Shown here: in pieces, positions 53,900-64,000 of the stretch
Layout of the letters: every line of letters starts with the position of its first letter
Numbering within the stretch: the stretch's first letter is position 1
Source: Piezodorus guildinii
Taxonomy: Eukaryota; Arthropoda; Insecta; Hemiptera; Pentatomidae
Direction: 5' to 3'
Length of the DNA: 64,000 nucleotides
NCBI GenBank assembly: GCA_023052935.1
Contig: CM041294.1
Location: forward strand, 150,622,899-150,686,898
The notes under the pieces: generated by a model
Seen by the model: the letters and a program-made list of their open reading frames with translations, nothing else
What the model was told of the DNA's origin: nothing
Databases searched by the model: none
Program-made: the position numbers and the translations under genes

Positions 53900-54890
53900 A
53901 GAAATTCGGCCACTTGCGATTCCAAATTGCCGGAAAATTGAAGTGATCCAAAACAAATACACGAGAATGGTAAATATTTATGCTTGTTACACACGAATCA
54001 AAACTATGTTATCGGATTTATAACTCCCGTCGATTAAAAACTACGTACTCGCTGGCACAAAATTCTGTTTCTGTTCTACTTGCGACAACCCACTCGTTCA
54101 AAAAATGGTGATTACGATAACAACACTCTAAAGCAATACTACTCATAAACGTACTAAACACGTATTACTGCATTAATTCAGAAAAGCAATAAAAAAATAT
54201 ATTAAATAAGTTTAATATATAATTATTATTTAAGATATTCGCATATAACTGTAACGGTTGCACTGTCAATCACAACACGGAGGTTACACGTCGGTTTTTC
54301 AGGTCCCTCAGTGTTGCCAGGTGGAAGGTAATTTAATTATTAATATTAATTTTTTACCTGCAACACTGAGGTAACCAACCAATTACCTGAATTGTGTGCA
54401 TCGCATGTACTGTGTTGTTTTGTGGTAGGATCTTTAAAAATTTTGTGTGTGTGGACTTAAGAAACATTTTTTTAAAATTTAATTTATCATTAAGAAAAAG
54501 CTTATTTTTATTTCTTATTTTTCATCATTTTAATTGTGTTTTTAATCGTTTTTTATTTAATTAAAATAACTTTTTATTTCGAACTTTATTTATTTTATTA
54601 TTATCCAACATCCATCAAATAACTATAAGGTTTTAGTTTTTTTTGCTTTGTTTTGAAATTTAATTTCTTTTGTTTTTTACTTCAATTGTTTTTTATTGTA
54701 TAGGTTTTTGTTTTTAGATTTTTCCTACTGTTGTAATAATAAATTAGGCTAATGTACCACTAACCCCGTTTGTACATACTACTTAGAGTAACATGTAATT
54801 GGTGCAATACCATAACATGTATACAGTCTGAGGCTTGAAGTCACTTGTAAAATATTTAAAAATAAAAATCTTCATAAAAAAAAAAAAAAA
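53900..54890 (+). other. Possible processed transcript copy with poly(A)
   Basis: The ~990 bp splitting the X copy ends with AATAAA at 54861-54866, then 10 bases later a run of about 14 A. The bordering X sequence (AAATATTTTG / AATTATTTTGG) suggests a short duplication. No frame over about 60 codons is present, so it may derive from a 3' UTR, a non-coding RNA or an unknown retroposon. The left boundary is inferred. Confidence 0.4.
54306..54371. repeat. Inverted repeat, long hairpin
   Basis: CCTCAGTGTTG-C-CAGGT at the left pairs with ACCTGCAACACTGAGG at the right, with further pairing inside (AAGGTAATT…TTTTTTACCT). It resembles a small foldback or MITE core. Confidence 0.7.
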
Positions 54891-55727
54891 TTATTTTGGC
54901 TGTTTTCTAATTTATTCGGTTATATTTCTACATATAAACTAAGCCGTTTTTATTAGTTCTGATAATATGATATGGTTAATTTGTTTTCTTCTATAAAATT
55001 TACTTTAAAAAGACAAAATAATTCAATATCGACAATTAACCACAGTCAGACTATTTCAATCAAGATGATACATACATGATAGTAAAACCCAATAAATTTT
55101 ACATCGTTATAGCGAGATTAATCAAAATCGTTAGAGCCGGGTTTCGAGAAATCGTGGTATAAAGAGGCTTTTCCGATTTTTTTATAAAGTTGTAATATCG
55201 CAGGCATATGAGCTTTGAAAATTGTGAAATTTCACTTTCTTGCAACTTTATTTACAAACAAACACAGACTTTTTTGCGGGACTTGGTCATTTGCACTCAG
55301 CAGACCCAAATATTGTTTACCATCATTCTATCATTATGAAATTGGTAATATCTCTTTAAAAACAGGAGAAAAAAGTTAAAAACAAGTAATCTTAAAAAGA
55401 TTTAAACTAAATAACAAAACAAAACAAAATATTAATTAACATAATGTAAATAAGGCAAATAATTAACGTAAAAATTTACTATTGATTTCATTTATGTATA
55501 TAATATACATTTGTGTATACCAAGTTATATACAGGTTTGATTCTAACTAGATGTTTGGACTACATTGATGGAAATAATATAATTAAAGAAGCCCAGGCTG
55601 GTTTTAGAAAAAAATATTTCACAATTGACAATATATTCACTTTAACTAGTTTAATTAAGATAAAATTACAAAAGAAAAGAAAAAGGCTTATGCATTTTTT
55701 GTTGACTTTTCTACAGCATTCGACAGT

Positions 55728-56492
55728 GTGGACCGTTATAGTTTAATTTACAAATTATATCAAGTGGGACTTTCATCAAAATTAATTAATTCAATTAAAA
55801 ATCTGCTTAGTGAAACTAATGCTTCTGTTTGGAATTTGGATGGCTTGACTGAACCATTTGGAACTGAATCAGGGGTGAGACAGGGTTGTTTGCTTAGTCC
55901 GATTCTTTTTTCAATATATATAAATTATTTGGAAGAGAATTTAGATGGCGGTATTTTGGTTGAAGAAAATTGTAAAATTAAATACTTAGCCTATGCGGAT
56001 GATATTGTGCTCTTATCCTCACATCCCTCGATATTACAGAATATGATTAACTCTCTAGAAAACTACTGCAATAAATGGAATCTGAGAATAAATCTGGAAA
56101 AATCAAAAATAATGGTCTTTCGAAATGGTGGTAGGCCAGCGCGTAAAGAAAAATGGTTCTTAGGCTCAGAAAATATTGAAGTAGTACAGCAGTACAAATA
56201 TCAAGGGATCACTCTTACGCCTACTCTTTCAATGACAAAACACCTCGAAGAAAAACTGGATAAAGCTAAGGTGGGTTTGAATTTGATTTGGGGCCAGTTT
56301 ATGGAAAAGAAAGATATAGTTCTTTCAAAAAAGTTGGAGATGTTTAATTCCATTAGTAGGGCAGTTATGTGCTATGGAGCACAAGTCTGGGGTGGGGTTA
56401 GTCATGATGCCGTGGAAAAACTACAAAGATTTTTTCTTAAAAAACTATTTAAATTACCAAAATATACTCCTACTCATTTTCTCCATTTTTAA
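55728..56492 (+). pseudogene. Reverse transcriptase core of the 55.5-kb element
   Basis: 254-codon open frame holding the RT palm: DRYSLIYKLYQVGLSSKL, GTESGVRQGCLLSP, YADDIVLLSS, WNLRINLEKSKIMVFRNGG and QYKYQGITL. The first catalytic Asp lies just upstream (about 55710), reached through a frameshift. The frame ends at an in-frame stop after TPTHFLHF; coding similarity continues after it (TTIDPIFMFTLKMHFDYI). Continued by the frame 56739-57134, which ends artificially inside Rt4. Confidence 0.85.
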
Positions 56493-57006
56493 ACAACAAT
56501 AGATCCAATATTTATGTTCACCCTTAAGATGCATTTCGATTATATTATTAAAATTTTGAATTTACCACCACATAGATATCCAAAGGTATTAGCATTACAT
56601 ATAGTTAAGAAAAAAATAGCATAGTTCAAAAACATACTTCATCTGAAAGAATCGCATGGATTAAATTTTAACTTAAATCTATTTAACTGTGATGATATTA
56701 AGTTATGGAAAAATAGTCTAGCAACATTAAGGGTTCAAATGCAAAAAGATATTTATACTCAAAATATTATTAAAGTTAAAAATTCTAAAACTTCTCCCTT
56801 TTATCCACATTTAACCACAGTAAATTACATTACTGACAAATGTTCACTGGAGGTGATTAGATGGGTAATTAAAATCAGGGGTGATGTATTAAACCTGAAT
56901 TACAAACATTTCATGAAAACAAATAATAAATGTAGTTTGTGCAATACAAATGAAACAGAAGATCTTTTTCACTTTTTGGCTGCCTGTCCGATACTTACTG
57001 AGTTTA

Positions 57007-57565
57007 TAAAAATTTTTATAAATAATAATAGGCTAAGCGAACCCGAAGGTTCGTTGCCGATACCACCAAATTCCGCCTACACAGACTCGTCCAATGCTCA
57101 CCATTCAAGCCCAAGCTCCCGAGATCAGCCTTAACGCAATCCTCCCATCTCCGCTTCGGCCTACCTTTCGGACGCCTACCAGTCGGATCAGCAAATACCA
57201 ACTTTCTGGGAATCCGTTCGTCATCGAGCCCAACAACTTTACTCGCCCATTTGAGTCTCCGCGATGCAATCAGCTCAATTATATTCACAGGATGCAAGTT
57301 CCGCAATTCCTCGTTATGCAACCTTCTAAACTCCCCAGTGGCCTCATCTCTCTTTGGACCAAATATTTTACGCAATACTTTATTTTCGAAAACCTTAAGC
57401 CGCTGTTCATCCTTTAAAGTAAGCGGCCACGTTTCACATCCGTAAAGAACCGTTGGAAGAATAATAGTTTTATAAATTCTAATCTTTAAGTTTTTAGATA
57501 GAAGCCGCGAACTAAGTAACTTAGCAACTGAATAATAACACGCATTTCCCACCTTTAACCGGGAC
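57007..57565 (-). mobile_element. Rt4: RTE-like retrotransposon, 5'-truncated, nested
   Basis: ACTTACTGAGTTTA at 56993-57006 and 57566-57579, with weaker similarity continuing beyond. The minus-strand frame 57567-57016 is open for 183 codons: SRLKVGNACYYSVAKLLSSR, YGCETWPLT, PKRDEATGEF, SRRLKWASKVVGL, GRRPKGRPKRRWEDC, and the 3' end with (TTA)n. The frame is not disrupted, so it is one of the youngest Rt copies. Confidence 0.9.
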
Positions 57566-58029
57566 ACTTACTGAGTTTAGAAAAAAATATTTTAATTCTA
57601 AAAATTTAACCTGGGATCAAATTTTAGAGTTGATAAATGGAAAAGATTGGCTGGCGTTAGTTAATTTCTCCAGATCGGCTTTCTCTTATAGAATGTTACT
57701 AACGAGAGAATTTAACTATTAGTGAATTTGTTAAATTAAATTTAACTAATTGTGAATTTGACTATTTGTGAATTAATTTTAGTACATAAATAACATGGGA
57801 AGTGTTTGTTTCTTATTTTCTTATTGATTATTTATATTGATAGATTAAAGATTAATTTTGTTAATAAACACAGACTCCACGGACGGTCAATAGACCATGT
57901 AGTGTGTCTGATTTTTATTATTGTATTTCGTAATTTGTAATTTGTTTATTGGCTTTTTGATGTAATTTTGAAAAATAAAAACAGACTTTTCTATCTCTCT
58001 CTCTATCTCTATCTCCACATTTGTGTATA

Positions 58030-58384
58030 ACTGATACATTTTTACATTCTACAATAAATTAAGTAAGATGTGTTTCGTAAGTTTATATGCATAACGTTTA
58101 AGAATAGTCTTTTTATAGTCACCAACTTTTTTAATGATTGTTTTGTCAGACTTTGAAGGGGAAAAAATTTTGTTTCAACGAATATGCAATTTTTTTAATA
58201 GATTGTAGTTGTGAATCGGCAAGCATAGTTGTGATTCGCGTATAATGAGCATAATTATTTACGATTCTCGTACATGTGTTTTGAACTACCTACAATTTTC
58301 GGTAGTTCGATTCGCATGTTTAACTGCAGACTGGAGCAGAATAGGTTGGATGGTGTAAAGGGGCTCTTCACATTCGTCCAAAAA
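58030..58384. other. No recognised gene
   Basis: AT-rich. Contains the tandem-like words AGTTGTGAATCGGC / AGTTGTGATTCGCG near 58206-58240; otherwise nothing. Confidence 0.3.
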
Positions 58385-58590
58385 GTTGCTGTAATATCTC
58401 AGGCATGAATTTTCAGTTTGTTTACATCTTGTCATTTACACGCAGATGGAGACGTTTATACGGAACTTGGTCATTTGACTCTGGGGAGCCTAAAACATGT
58501 ATTTCCGATGAAAACTGGAATTCGAAAATTTTCACGATCGCAATATTTTCTCTTTCTATATTTTCCATTATAGGTAAGAGAAAGTAAAAA
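58385..58590 (+). repeat. Repeat X, right-end fragment
   Basis: Contains CGGAACTTGGTCATTTGACT, CCTAAAACATGTATTTCCG, TTCACGATCGCAATATTTTC and a long-form hairpin (TTTCTATATTTTCCATTATAGG) ending AAGAGAAAGTAAAAA. Confidence 0.75.
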
Positions 58591-58975
58591 AATTAAAATA
58601 CACTAAAGACCTATAAGTAGACAGATGTTCGCAAGCTGGCCGTGTGGGAACTAGGAACCACTTAGATGCCTTCAGACTAATTACTGAACTAACCATGAGT
58701 CCCTCAACTAAAGAAGGAATTTGCATTGAAGTAGTCCTTATTCCTAATTGGGTTCGCAGATGTTCCCTCCTGCTAGCTTTAAATAGCGGCTACTTTTAAA
58801 GTGTCCGTGTAAAGGAAGAGAGAATAGCCCATAATGTTCGGGTGTCTGGAAATTGTGGGAGCACACCTGGAGGCCAGACCTGATTCTACTAAAAAACGTA
58901 CAAAGAGAATTAAGATCATAGGAAACGTCTGTATGTTTAGTTTCTTTCTATTTTTCAAATTGAGGAAGTTCTATT
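58591..58975. other. No recognised gene
   Basis: 58620-58920 is less AT-rich and appears only once in the window. A 60-codon frame (58834-59016) has no domain. Confidence 0.3.
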
Positions 58976-59842
58976 ATTTTTACTTTCACTTACTATATAT
59001 AGTAAAGCGATCGTGAAAATTTTCGAATTCCAGTTTTCAACGGAAATACACATTTTAGGGTCCCCTGAGTCCAAATAACCAAGTCCCGCAAAAAGGTCTG
59101 TGTGTGTGATAACTCCCGGGCGGAAACGGTAAGTTCTATGGAACTGAAATTTCATAATTAAGACAACTATAAGCCCGAGATGTTACAAAATCTTTTTCAC
59201 CAAAATCAGCTTAACAGAAGAACCACTTTATACAATGCATTTTGCACCTTTTTTCGATTTTTTCAAAAACGGTTCTGGCGATTTTGTTTTAACTCGCTAT
59301 ATCGATGTAAAATGTAATAGGCTTTAATATCATGTAAGTGTCATTCTGATTAAAATGGTCTGACAGGGCTTAAATGCCAATATTTTAAATTTTCTTTCTA
59401 TAAAGTACCTTTAATTTTTTTGATTCTATAAAAATAACTATATTATCTTGTTACCACTGATAAAAAACAGGTAAATATATAAATTGAAGGAATTAGATAC
59501 CCAACTAAAGGAGAAAACTGAAAAAATATTTTAATGCAATTTTTTGTTTTTGAACATAAGAACAGTAATATACATGTATGATATACCGTTGGAAAGCTTG
59601 AGATTTTAGAAAAAAATATTATTTCAAACACAAGCTTTTAAAAGTTAGTAGAGATTGATGATAAGCCGATAAAATAAGTGATTATATTAGATAATAATAT
59701 AATAGATTTTTTAATAAAACACATGTTTCTAAAGATATTCCATTTATTCTTTAATGGTTTCACTCATTTTTATCTCTTACTGTATGATCCTAAAAATGGA
59801 GTTAAGTGAAAGTCGTGTGTTGCCTGCACCAGATTTTTTATA
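58976..59842 (-). repeat. Repeat X, full-length copy, reverse orientation
   Basis: From TTTTTACTTTCACTTACTA to GTGTGTTGCCTGCACCAGAT plus T run. Contains all family blocks. The terminal palindrome is shortened (ACTATATATAGTAAAGCGATCG) by loss of about 12 bases. Confidence 0.88.
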
Positions 59843-60489
59843 AGTGCATAATTAATCATCTCGTTCTTCTTCAGTCAATTTTTATTCTTTTATCAACAGT
59901 CAGCATTATATACTCGACGTTTCGTTGTTTTTACCTGTTTAAGCCTATAATATAATAACAATAAATAATAAAAAATATGAAATATAAACTGCTTTTATTT
60001 ACATAAGGTACATTTTTAATGTTTTATTCACATTAATTTATCTTCGGATTAAGTAAATAAACCATATCTCCCACGTATACAGTTATTTATTTCATGTAAA
60101 CCTGAAAAAAACTTGAGTGTAAGATGAAGGATACTCCAAAGTGGCTGGGTCTATAAGAGCCTATTAGCCCGGAGAGCCGTGTTTGCGTGAGTATGTGGAC
60201 CCCACAGAGCGGACAAAACAATCCGAAGGCCAGTAGACAAAGAGCCCGGGCACAATAGAACAGTGATGATGGACTCGCCCATAATGGACTCTTCCACAAG
60301 GATATAGCACTATGGTGTAAGAATGGCCGGAGCGCCGATCGCTATTGTCTGTGCTAGCCTAAGTACCTCTTTAGCCGATAAACAAACAGCGGTCAAGGAG
60401 CTTAGTCCACCTCTTAACTTTATTATTCCCCCACTCATACTTTGAATTAGTCGGTTATTTATAGTGTCATTCATCCAATTTTATTTCAT
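59843..60489. other. No recognised gene
   Basis: 60100-60430 is GC-richer and unique in the window; a 70-codon minus-strand frame (60087-60299) has no recognised domain. Confidence 0.3.
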
Positions 60490-60660
60490 TAGATGAGGAA
60501 GATGGTTGGGGTGCGGTCATTAAAGAGTAACACACATTAAAACATAGTGCTATTTTAATTATGTGCCGACGTTTCGGCCTACATTCTGGGCCTTCATCAG
60601 GCTAAAAGAAACATGGTAACAACCAGTGTAATTATAGACTTAATAATGCGTTCGTTATAT
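60490..60660 (-). repeat. Single arm of the ribozyme-bearing repeat
   Basis: Matches one arm of the foldback at 41257: GATGAGGAAGATGGTTGGG, GTGCGGTCATTA, ATTATGTGCCGACGTTTCGG, then GTAATTATAGACTTAATAATG. The opposite arm is absent, so this may be the ancestral, non-folded form or a truncated copy. Confidence 0.75.
60563..60603 (-). ncRNA. Hammerhead ribozyme-like motif, best-preserved
   Basis: Minus strand: CTGATGA, stem II AGGCC-CAGAATGTA-GGCC with perfect pairing, GAAA, CGTC, then GGCAC. All core bases are intact. It is the strongest candidate for self-cleavage in the window. Confidence 0.65.
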
Positions 60661-61560
60661 AATAATAATATGACGACAGTAATATAATATGAGAACAAAC
60701 ATAAAATTAAATGTGAAATGATAATAAGATGACAGTTAAAAAGTATGGGAGGAAAAAAAATTAAGATGATAATATTTCAATAACAATATATAAAGAGAGA
60801 CTAAGTAAATTATTAAATATTAAAAGAACAATATTTGAACAATTACAATTTTTAAATATGAACACCTCTTGTCCCGGATTATTTGAATAGAATTGACCAA
60901 TTAATGTGTCTCCTTTCTGAAATGGACTTTTATAAGAGGATTTGAGGACTTACTTTCTGTTTATTTATTTCTATTTATCTTTATTTATTTTTATTATTAT
61001 TTATTTTTTTATCCTTGAATATCGTCTACTAATATAACTTGGTATATGTTTATTTTTTACTAACGCTGTTATATTTATTTTTATTATAGATTATTTTTAT
61101 TCTTATTATCTGTTTTAATTAATATTATTATTTAATATTGAAAAAAATATAAATATATTTGTCTAAATTTATTTTCTAAAATGAGCGTATCCGGCACTAT
61201 TTATGAGTGTATTATTTGTTAATTATGTATTATCTGTATGTATGTATTCATGTATTATGGATGTATTACTTATTATGTATATCATTATTGTCTATTATGT
61301 ATTATTATTTGTTCATAATGTATTCGTTCATTGTGTATTATTATTATTTGTTTTAGTGTATTATTATCATTTGTTATATTGGTTCATTATTTATTTTAAT
61401 TAATATTATCATTCAATATTTCAACTAAAACCATAATTTTTTGTTTTAAAAAACGTGTATCTTATAGTGAGTTAGGTATTATATATCTTATAGTGAGTGT
61501 ATCTGGCACTGATGACCAAGATGTTTTGTACCAATAAATAAATCAAAACCAAAATCAAAT
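60661..61560. other. AT-rich, tandem-like T/TTA-rich sequence, no gene
   Basis: 61140-61420 is made of imperfect TATGTATTATT-type repeats that give a spurious 66-codon frame. 61430-61560 ends A-rich (AATAAATAAATCAAAACC), perhaps a retroposon tail. Confidence 0.35.
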
Positions 61561-62130
61561 CAACCTCTTGTCCCGGTTGAACAGATCCGATACCTAAGAC
61601 TGCACCTGGACAAACGTCTCACTTGGAACCCTCATACAAGACTGAAAAGACAAGAAACTGCTCGACGTTTTCGACTACTTCAACAATTACTGGAAAAACG
61701 CTTAAACTTTCCACTTAAGTACAAAAGACCCATCTACATGACTATCATAAGACCAATATGGACTTACGGAGCAGAGATTTGGGGCTCTACTAAACCATCA
61801 AATTCATCTCGTCTCCAATTCTTACAATCTAAAATCCTTCGAAAAATCTTCAATGCTCCTTATTTTGTCACAGATAAACTTATCCATAAAGACCTTAATA
61901 ATCCCTTTGTTGCTGACTTGACCCGAACCAGGTACCACTCCTTTCATGACAAACTCTAACCAACTAGTTTCAATCCTTGCTTCCTCTACAATCACTGATA
62001 ATACTCCGAGGCGTCTGAAAAGAAGATGGCCCCGAGACCTTCTAGTTTAACATAGTATGGGGAGCTGCCAATGGGTAGTATCCCTACACATGAATCATGT
62101 CAACATATCTATGCCATTATATTTCAGGTG
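61561..62130 (+). pseudogene. J1 C-terminal half
   Basis: Begins at LVPVEQIRYLRLHLDKRLTW, continues through a stretch with stops to the frame 61738-61959 (MTIIRPIWTYGAEIWGSTKP…), and after a frameshift ends with the RRLKRRWPRDLLV region. 5'-truncated; no clear TSD found. Confidence 0.8.
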
Positions 62131-62289
62131 ATTGCTATTCCAACAATCATTCTAAAATAAACGTGTCATCCTGGCCTAATTAGGTGTGGACAACAACTAA
62201 CATTTATTTCTTAATTATAAAAACAATGGACTGAAGTGTAAGATTTATAGCCATTATTAAATATTAGTATTATTCTCCTATTGTTGTTA

Positions 62290-62560
62290 TCTCCAATTTT
62301 ATAAAAGAAAATTGATATACTTTTTTGCGCAATGTCAATTTTTTAAGTCACTATTTGAAAATTTTTCTGTAATATCTCACGTACGTAACTATTAAAAAAA
62401 GTTTTATTCGACTTATTTTCGATCTAGACTTACCTCACACACATACTCACACAGTGATTTTGACGGAACCATTCCCTTTATTTTCAAGACGAAAATTCGA
62501 ATTCGAAAAATGTTCTGGATGGTTATATTTTCCATTTCTCATGAATATGTATTTGAAAGT
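62290..62560 (+). repeat. Repeat X, strongly diverged right end
   Basis: Blocks such as CTCACACACATACTCACACA, CGACTTATTTTCGATC, AATTCGAATTCGAAAAATG and a hairpin-like end TATATTTTCCATTTCTCATG followed by TTGAAAGTATAAAC recall X. Old copy. Confidence 0.45.
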
Positions 62561-63520
62561 ATAAACATCTTGAAATGAGTAAGAACGATTTACCCCTCTC
62601 GAGTTGCTGGTTCGTTTCAGCACAAAGTGTTGATATTATTTCATTTCTTCCTTCCCCAAAACATTGTTTCAATCGATAACCACGGAAGTTGTGGTGGACT
62701 AGGAGTCCTGTGTACACAGAGGCGGTATGGACTGGACACAAAGCCGAGGCAAGAGGTACAAACATATCTCTCTCCTATTTACAAACACAGTCTGTTTGTG
62801 TTTTTTATCCAGAGAGAGCCAGTAACTGTTTTTCCCCAACGGAACCGTTTTTTGTCGACTTCTTGGCTAAGTGGTTACCGGACCCCAAGCGGCTTTGAGG
62901 GTGGTAATTTCTGAATCACCTTGAAAAGAACCGCCGTTTAAGGAAGCCTTTTTGTTATATGCAAATAGCCGTTTAAGTTCGCATCTATTATATTGAATTA
63001 CTGTAATGAAAGATTTTTGTATAATTCACTCCGTGCAACATCCAGGAAGTCATGTTTCGTAGTATATACGACTCGATTTTGAAAAAAAAAAAAAAGTTCC
63101 TCGAAGGATAATAGACATTAAAAGAATTGTTAGAAGTGGATTTCATAGTCTCTAGAAGATTATTTTAGGTGTTCACTTAATTTTTTTTTTAATCACTAGT
63201 GCAATCGATAAGTTCCACTTTTAATTAAGACAGAAGATTTTTTTTTTTTTTTTTTTAATGGAAATGTAGGGTAAGTTAAATAGTGCTTTCGTTCCATCAC
63301 GAAAAAATTAAACTAACAATGTTGCATCTGGTACCTTCTTTACCTTCTAGGACAGATTGTTATTAAATAGAACAAGACCAAAATGGCAAGAATTAATAAA
63401 AGTGGTTGTTTTTCCAACCACATCAAGTCCCTGCTGTTTCCATCCAGTCTTTTCCGTATTTCCTTCTTAGCTACTATTCTTGTTTGTTTATTAATTTTTT
63501 GAATGCTAATATACCTAGGA
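62561..63520. other. No recognised gene
   Basis: 62590-62930 is GC-richer, with overlapping frames on both strands (62523-62765, 62627-62914, 62689-62898) but no domain. The remainder is AT-rich with T runs. Confidence 0.3.
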
Positions 63521-63524
63521 ATAC

Positions 63525-64000
63525 TTTTGAACTCGTAGAAAAATTCAAGTATTTAGGTTCAATGATAACAAGAAGAAATGAAATCCAGGAAGAAATAAAG
63601 TCCCTGTTAAAGGTGGGAAATGCGTGTTATTATTCAGTTGCTAAGTTACTTAGCTCACGGCATCTATCTAAAAACTTAAAGGTTAGAATTTATAAAACAA
63701 TTATTCTTCCAACGGTTCTTTACGGATGTGAAACGTGGCCACTTACTTTGAGGGATAAACAACGGCTTAAGGTTTTCGAAAATAAGGTACTGCGTAAAAT
63801 ATTTGGTCCGAAGAGAGATGAGGGCACTGGGGAGTTTAGAAAGTTGCACAACGCGGAATTGTATCCTGTGAATATAATTGAGTTAATAGCGAAGACTCAA
63901 ATGGGCGAGTAAAATTGTTGGGCTCGGTGAGGAACGGATTCCGAGAAAGTTCGTATTCGCTGTTCCGACTTGTAGGCGTCCGAAAGGTAGGCCGAAGCGG
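63525..64000 (+). pseudogene. Rt5: RTE-like RT C-terminal region, cut by the window end
   Basis: Open frame from the NTFELVEKFKYLGSMITRRN region through LPTVLYGCETWPLT and PKRDEGTGEF, frameshifted near 63895 and continuing in another frame to the GRPK region at the window end. A block coding for a few residues (AELRSLYP reduced to AELYP) is deleted near 63855. The 3' end lies outside the window. Confidence 0.85.

Larger units (their letters stand above)
53860..55312 (+). repeat. Repeat X copy, interrupted
   Basis: 53860-53899 (ACTATTCTTATATACATAAA) and 54891-55312 (GGCTGTTTTCTAATTTATTC, ATAATATGATATGGTTAATT, TTTTACATCGTTATAGCGAG, 'TTTTGCGGGACTTGGTCATTT') are consecutive parts of X. About 990 bp of unrelated sequence lies between. 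The right terminal hairpin is missing. Confidence 0.65.
55520..58016 (+). mobile_element. Non-LTR retrotransposon (clade unassigned), 5'-truncated, with TSD
   Basis: ACATTTGTGTATA at 55507-55519 and 58017-58029. Coding runs from YTKLYTGLIL through AQAGFRKKYFTIDN, after a frameshift near 55680 AFFVDFSTAFDSVDR (first catalytic Asp), GVRQGCLLSPILFSIYINYL, AYADDIVLLSS (catalytic box), then the thumb MCYGAQVWGG. In-frame stops lie at 56490 and 56622. A C-terminal zinc-binding-like CSLC…HFLAAC motif follows at about 56935-56990. The 3' UTR ends with AATAAAAACAGAC and a (TCTATC)-type tail. The Rt4 insertion interrupts it at 57007. Dead copy. Confidence 0.85.

Noticed and set aside
61203..61403. 66-residue hydrophobic frame resembling a membrane protein
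   Set aside because: It is the translation of imperfect TATGTATTATT-type repeats.

Overview
The window is nuclear DNA of a eukaryote, most likely an arthropod and probably an insect. The evidence is AT-rich intergenic DNA with long (TA)n runs, Jockey-like and RTE-like non-LTR retrotransposons, mariner transposons, a tRNA-derived SINE, and seven tRNA-Phe(GAA) genes without encoded CCA that look like insect tRNA-Phe. I see no convincing host protein-coding gene. The species cannot be named from this sequence alone.

Layout. 0-24 kb: a mosaic of J1 fragments (Jockey-like C-terminal ends), four mariner deletion derivatives, an internally deleted RTE-like element (9.06-10.07 kb), SINEs, and many copies of an unrecognised ~0.9 kb non-coding repeat called X here. 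24.5-34.1 kb: seven tRNA-Phe(GAA) genes in both orientations, three of them in a tandem segmental duplication (29.27-30.74 kb). The spacing between them is filled by nested retrotransposon insertions (27.2-28.2, 31.2-31.8, 32.5-33.1 kb). 34-44 kb: AT-rich spacer, an RTE-like insertion, a 46-bp minisatellite in a retroposon tail, two foldback elements with hammerhead-ribozyme-like cores in both arms, and a fifth mariner copy. 44.1-48.9 kb: an almost intact Jockey-like element (J2) on the minus strand with a perfect 14-bp target-site duplication (TSD), an uninterrupted 894-residue endonuclease/reverse transcriptase ORF, and a gag-like ORF1 broken by one frameshift. 49-64 kb: nested J1 copies (51.8-53.6 kb), a possible processed transcript copy (53.9-54.9 kb), a different non-LTR element interrupted by an RTE-like insertion (55.5-58.0 kb), more X repeats, a ribozyme-bearing half element at 60.5 kb, and an RTE-like element running off the end.

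How it works together. Most of the DNA is parasitic. Intact-looking products are the J2 ORF2 protein and the tRNAs. The mariner copies lack the first two catalytic aspartates and the SINEs encode nothing, so both must have moved with enzymes supplied from elsewhere. Many insertions have exact TSDs, so the order of events can be read: old RT remnants and X repeats were hit by younger J1, J2, RTE-like and SINE copies.

Limits. Family names J1, J2, X and Rt are local labels. Clade assignments rest on motifs recognised by eye, not on searches. Boundaries of degraded copies are approximate unless a TSD is stated.
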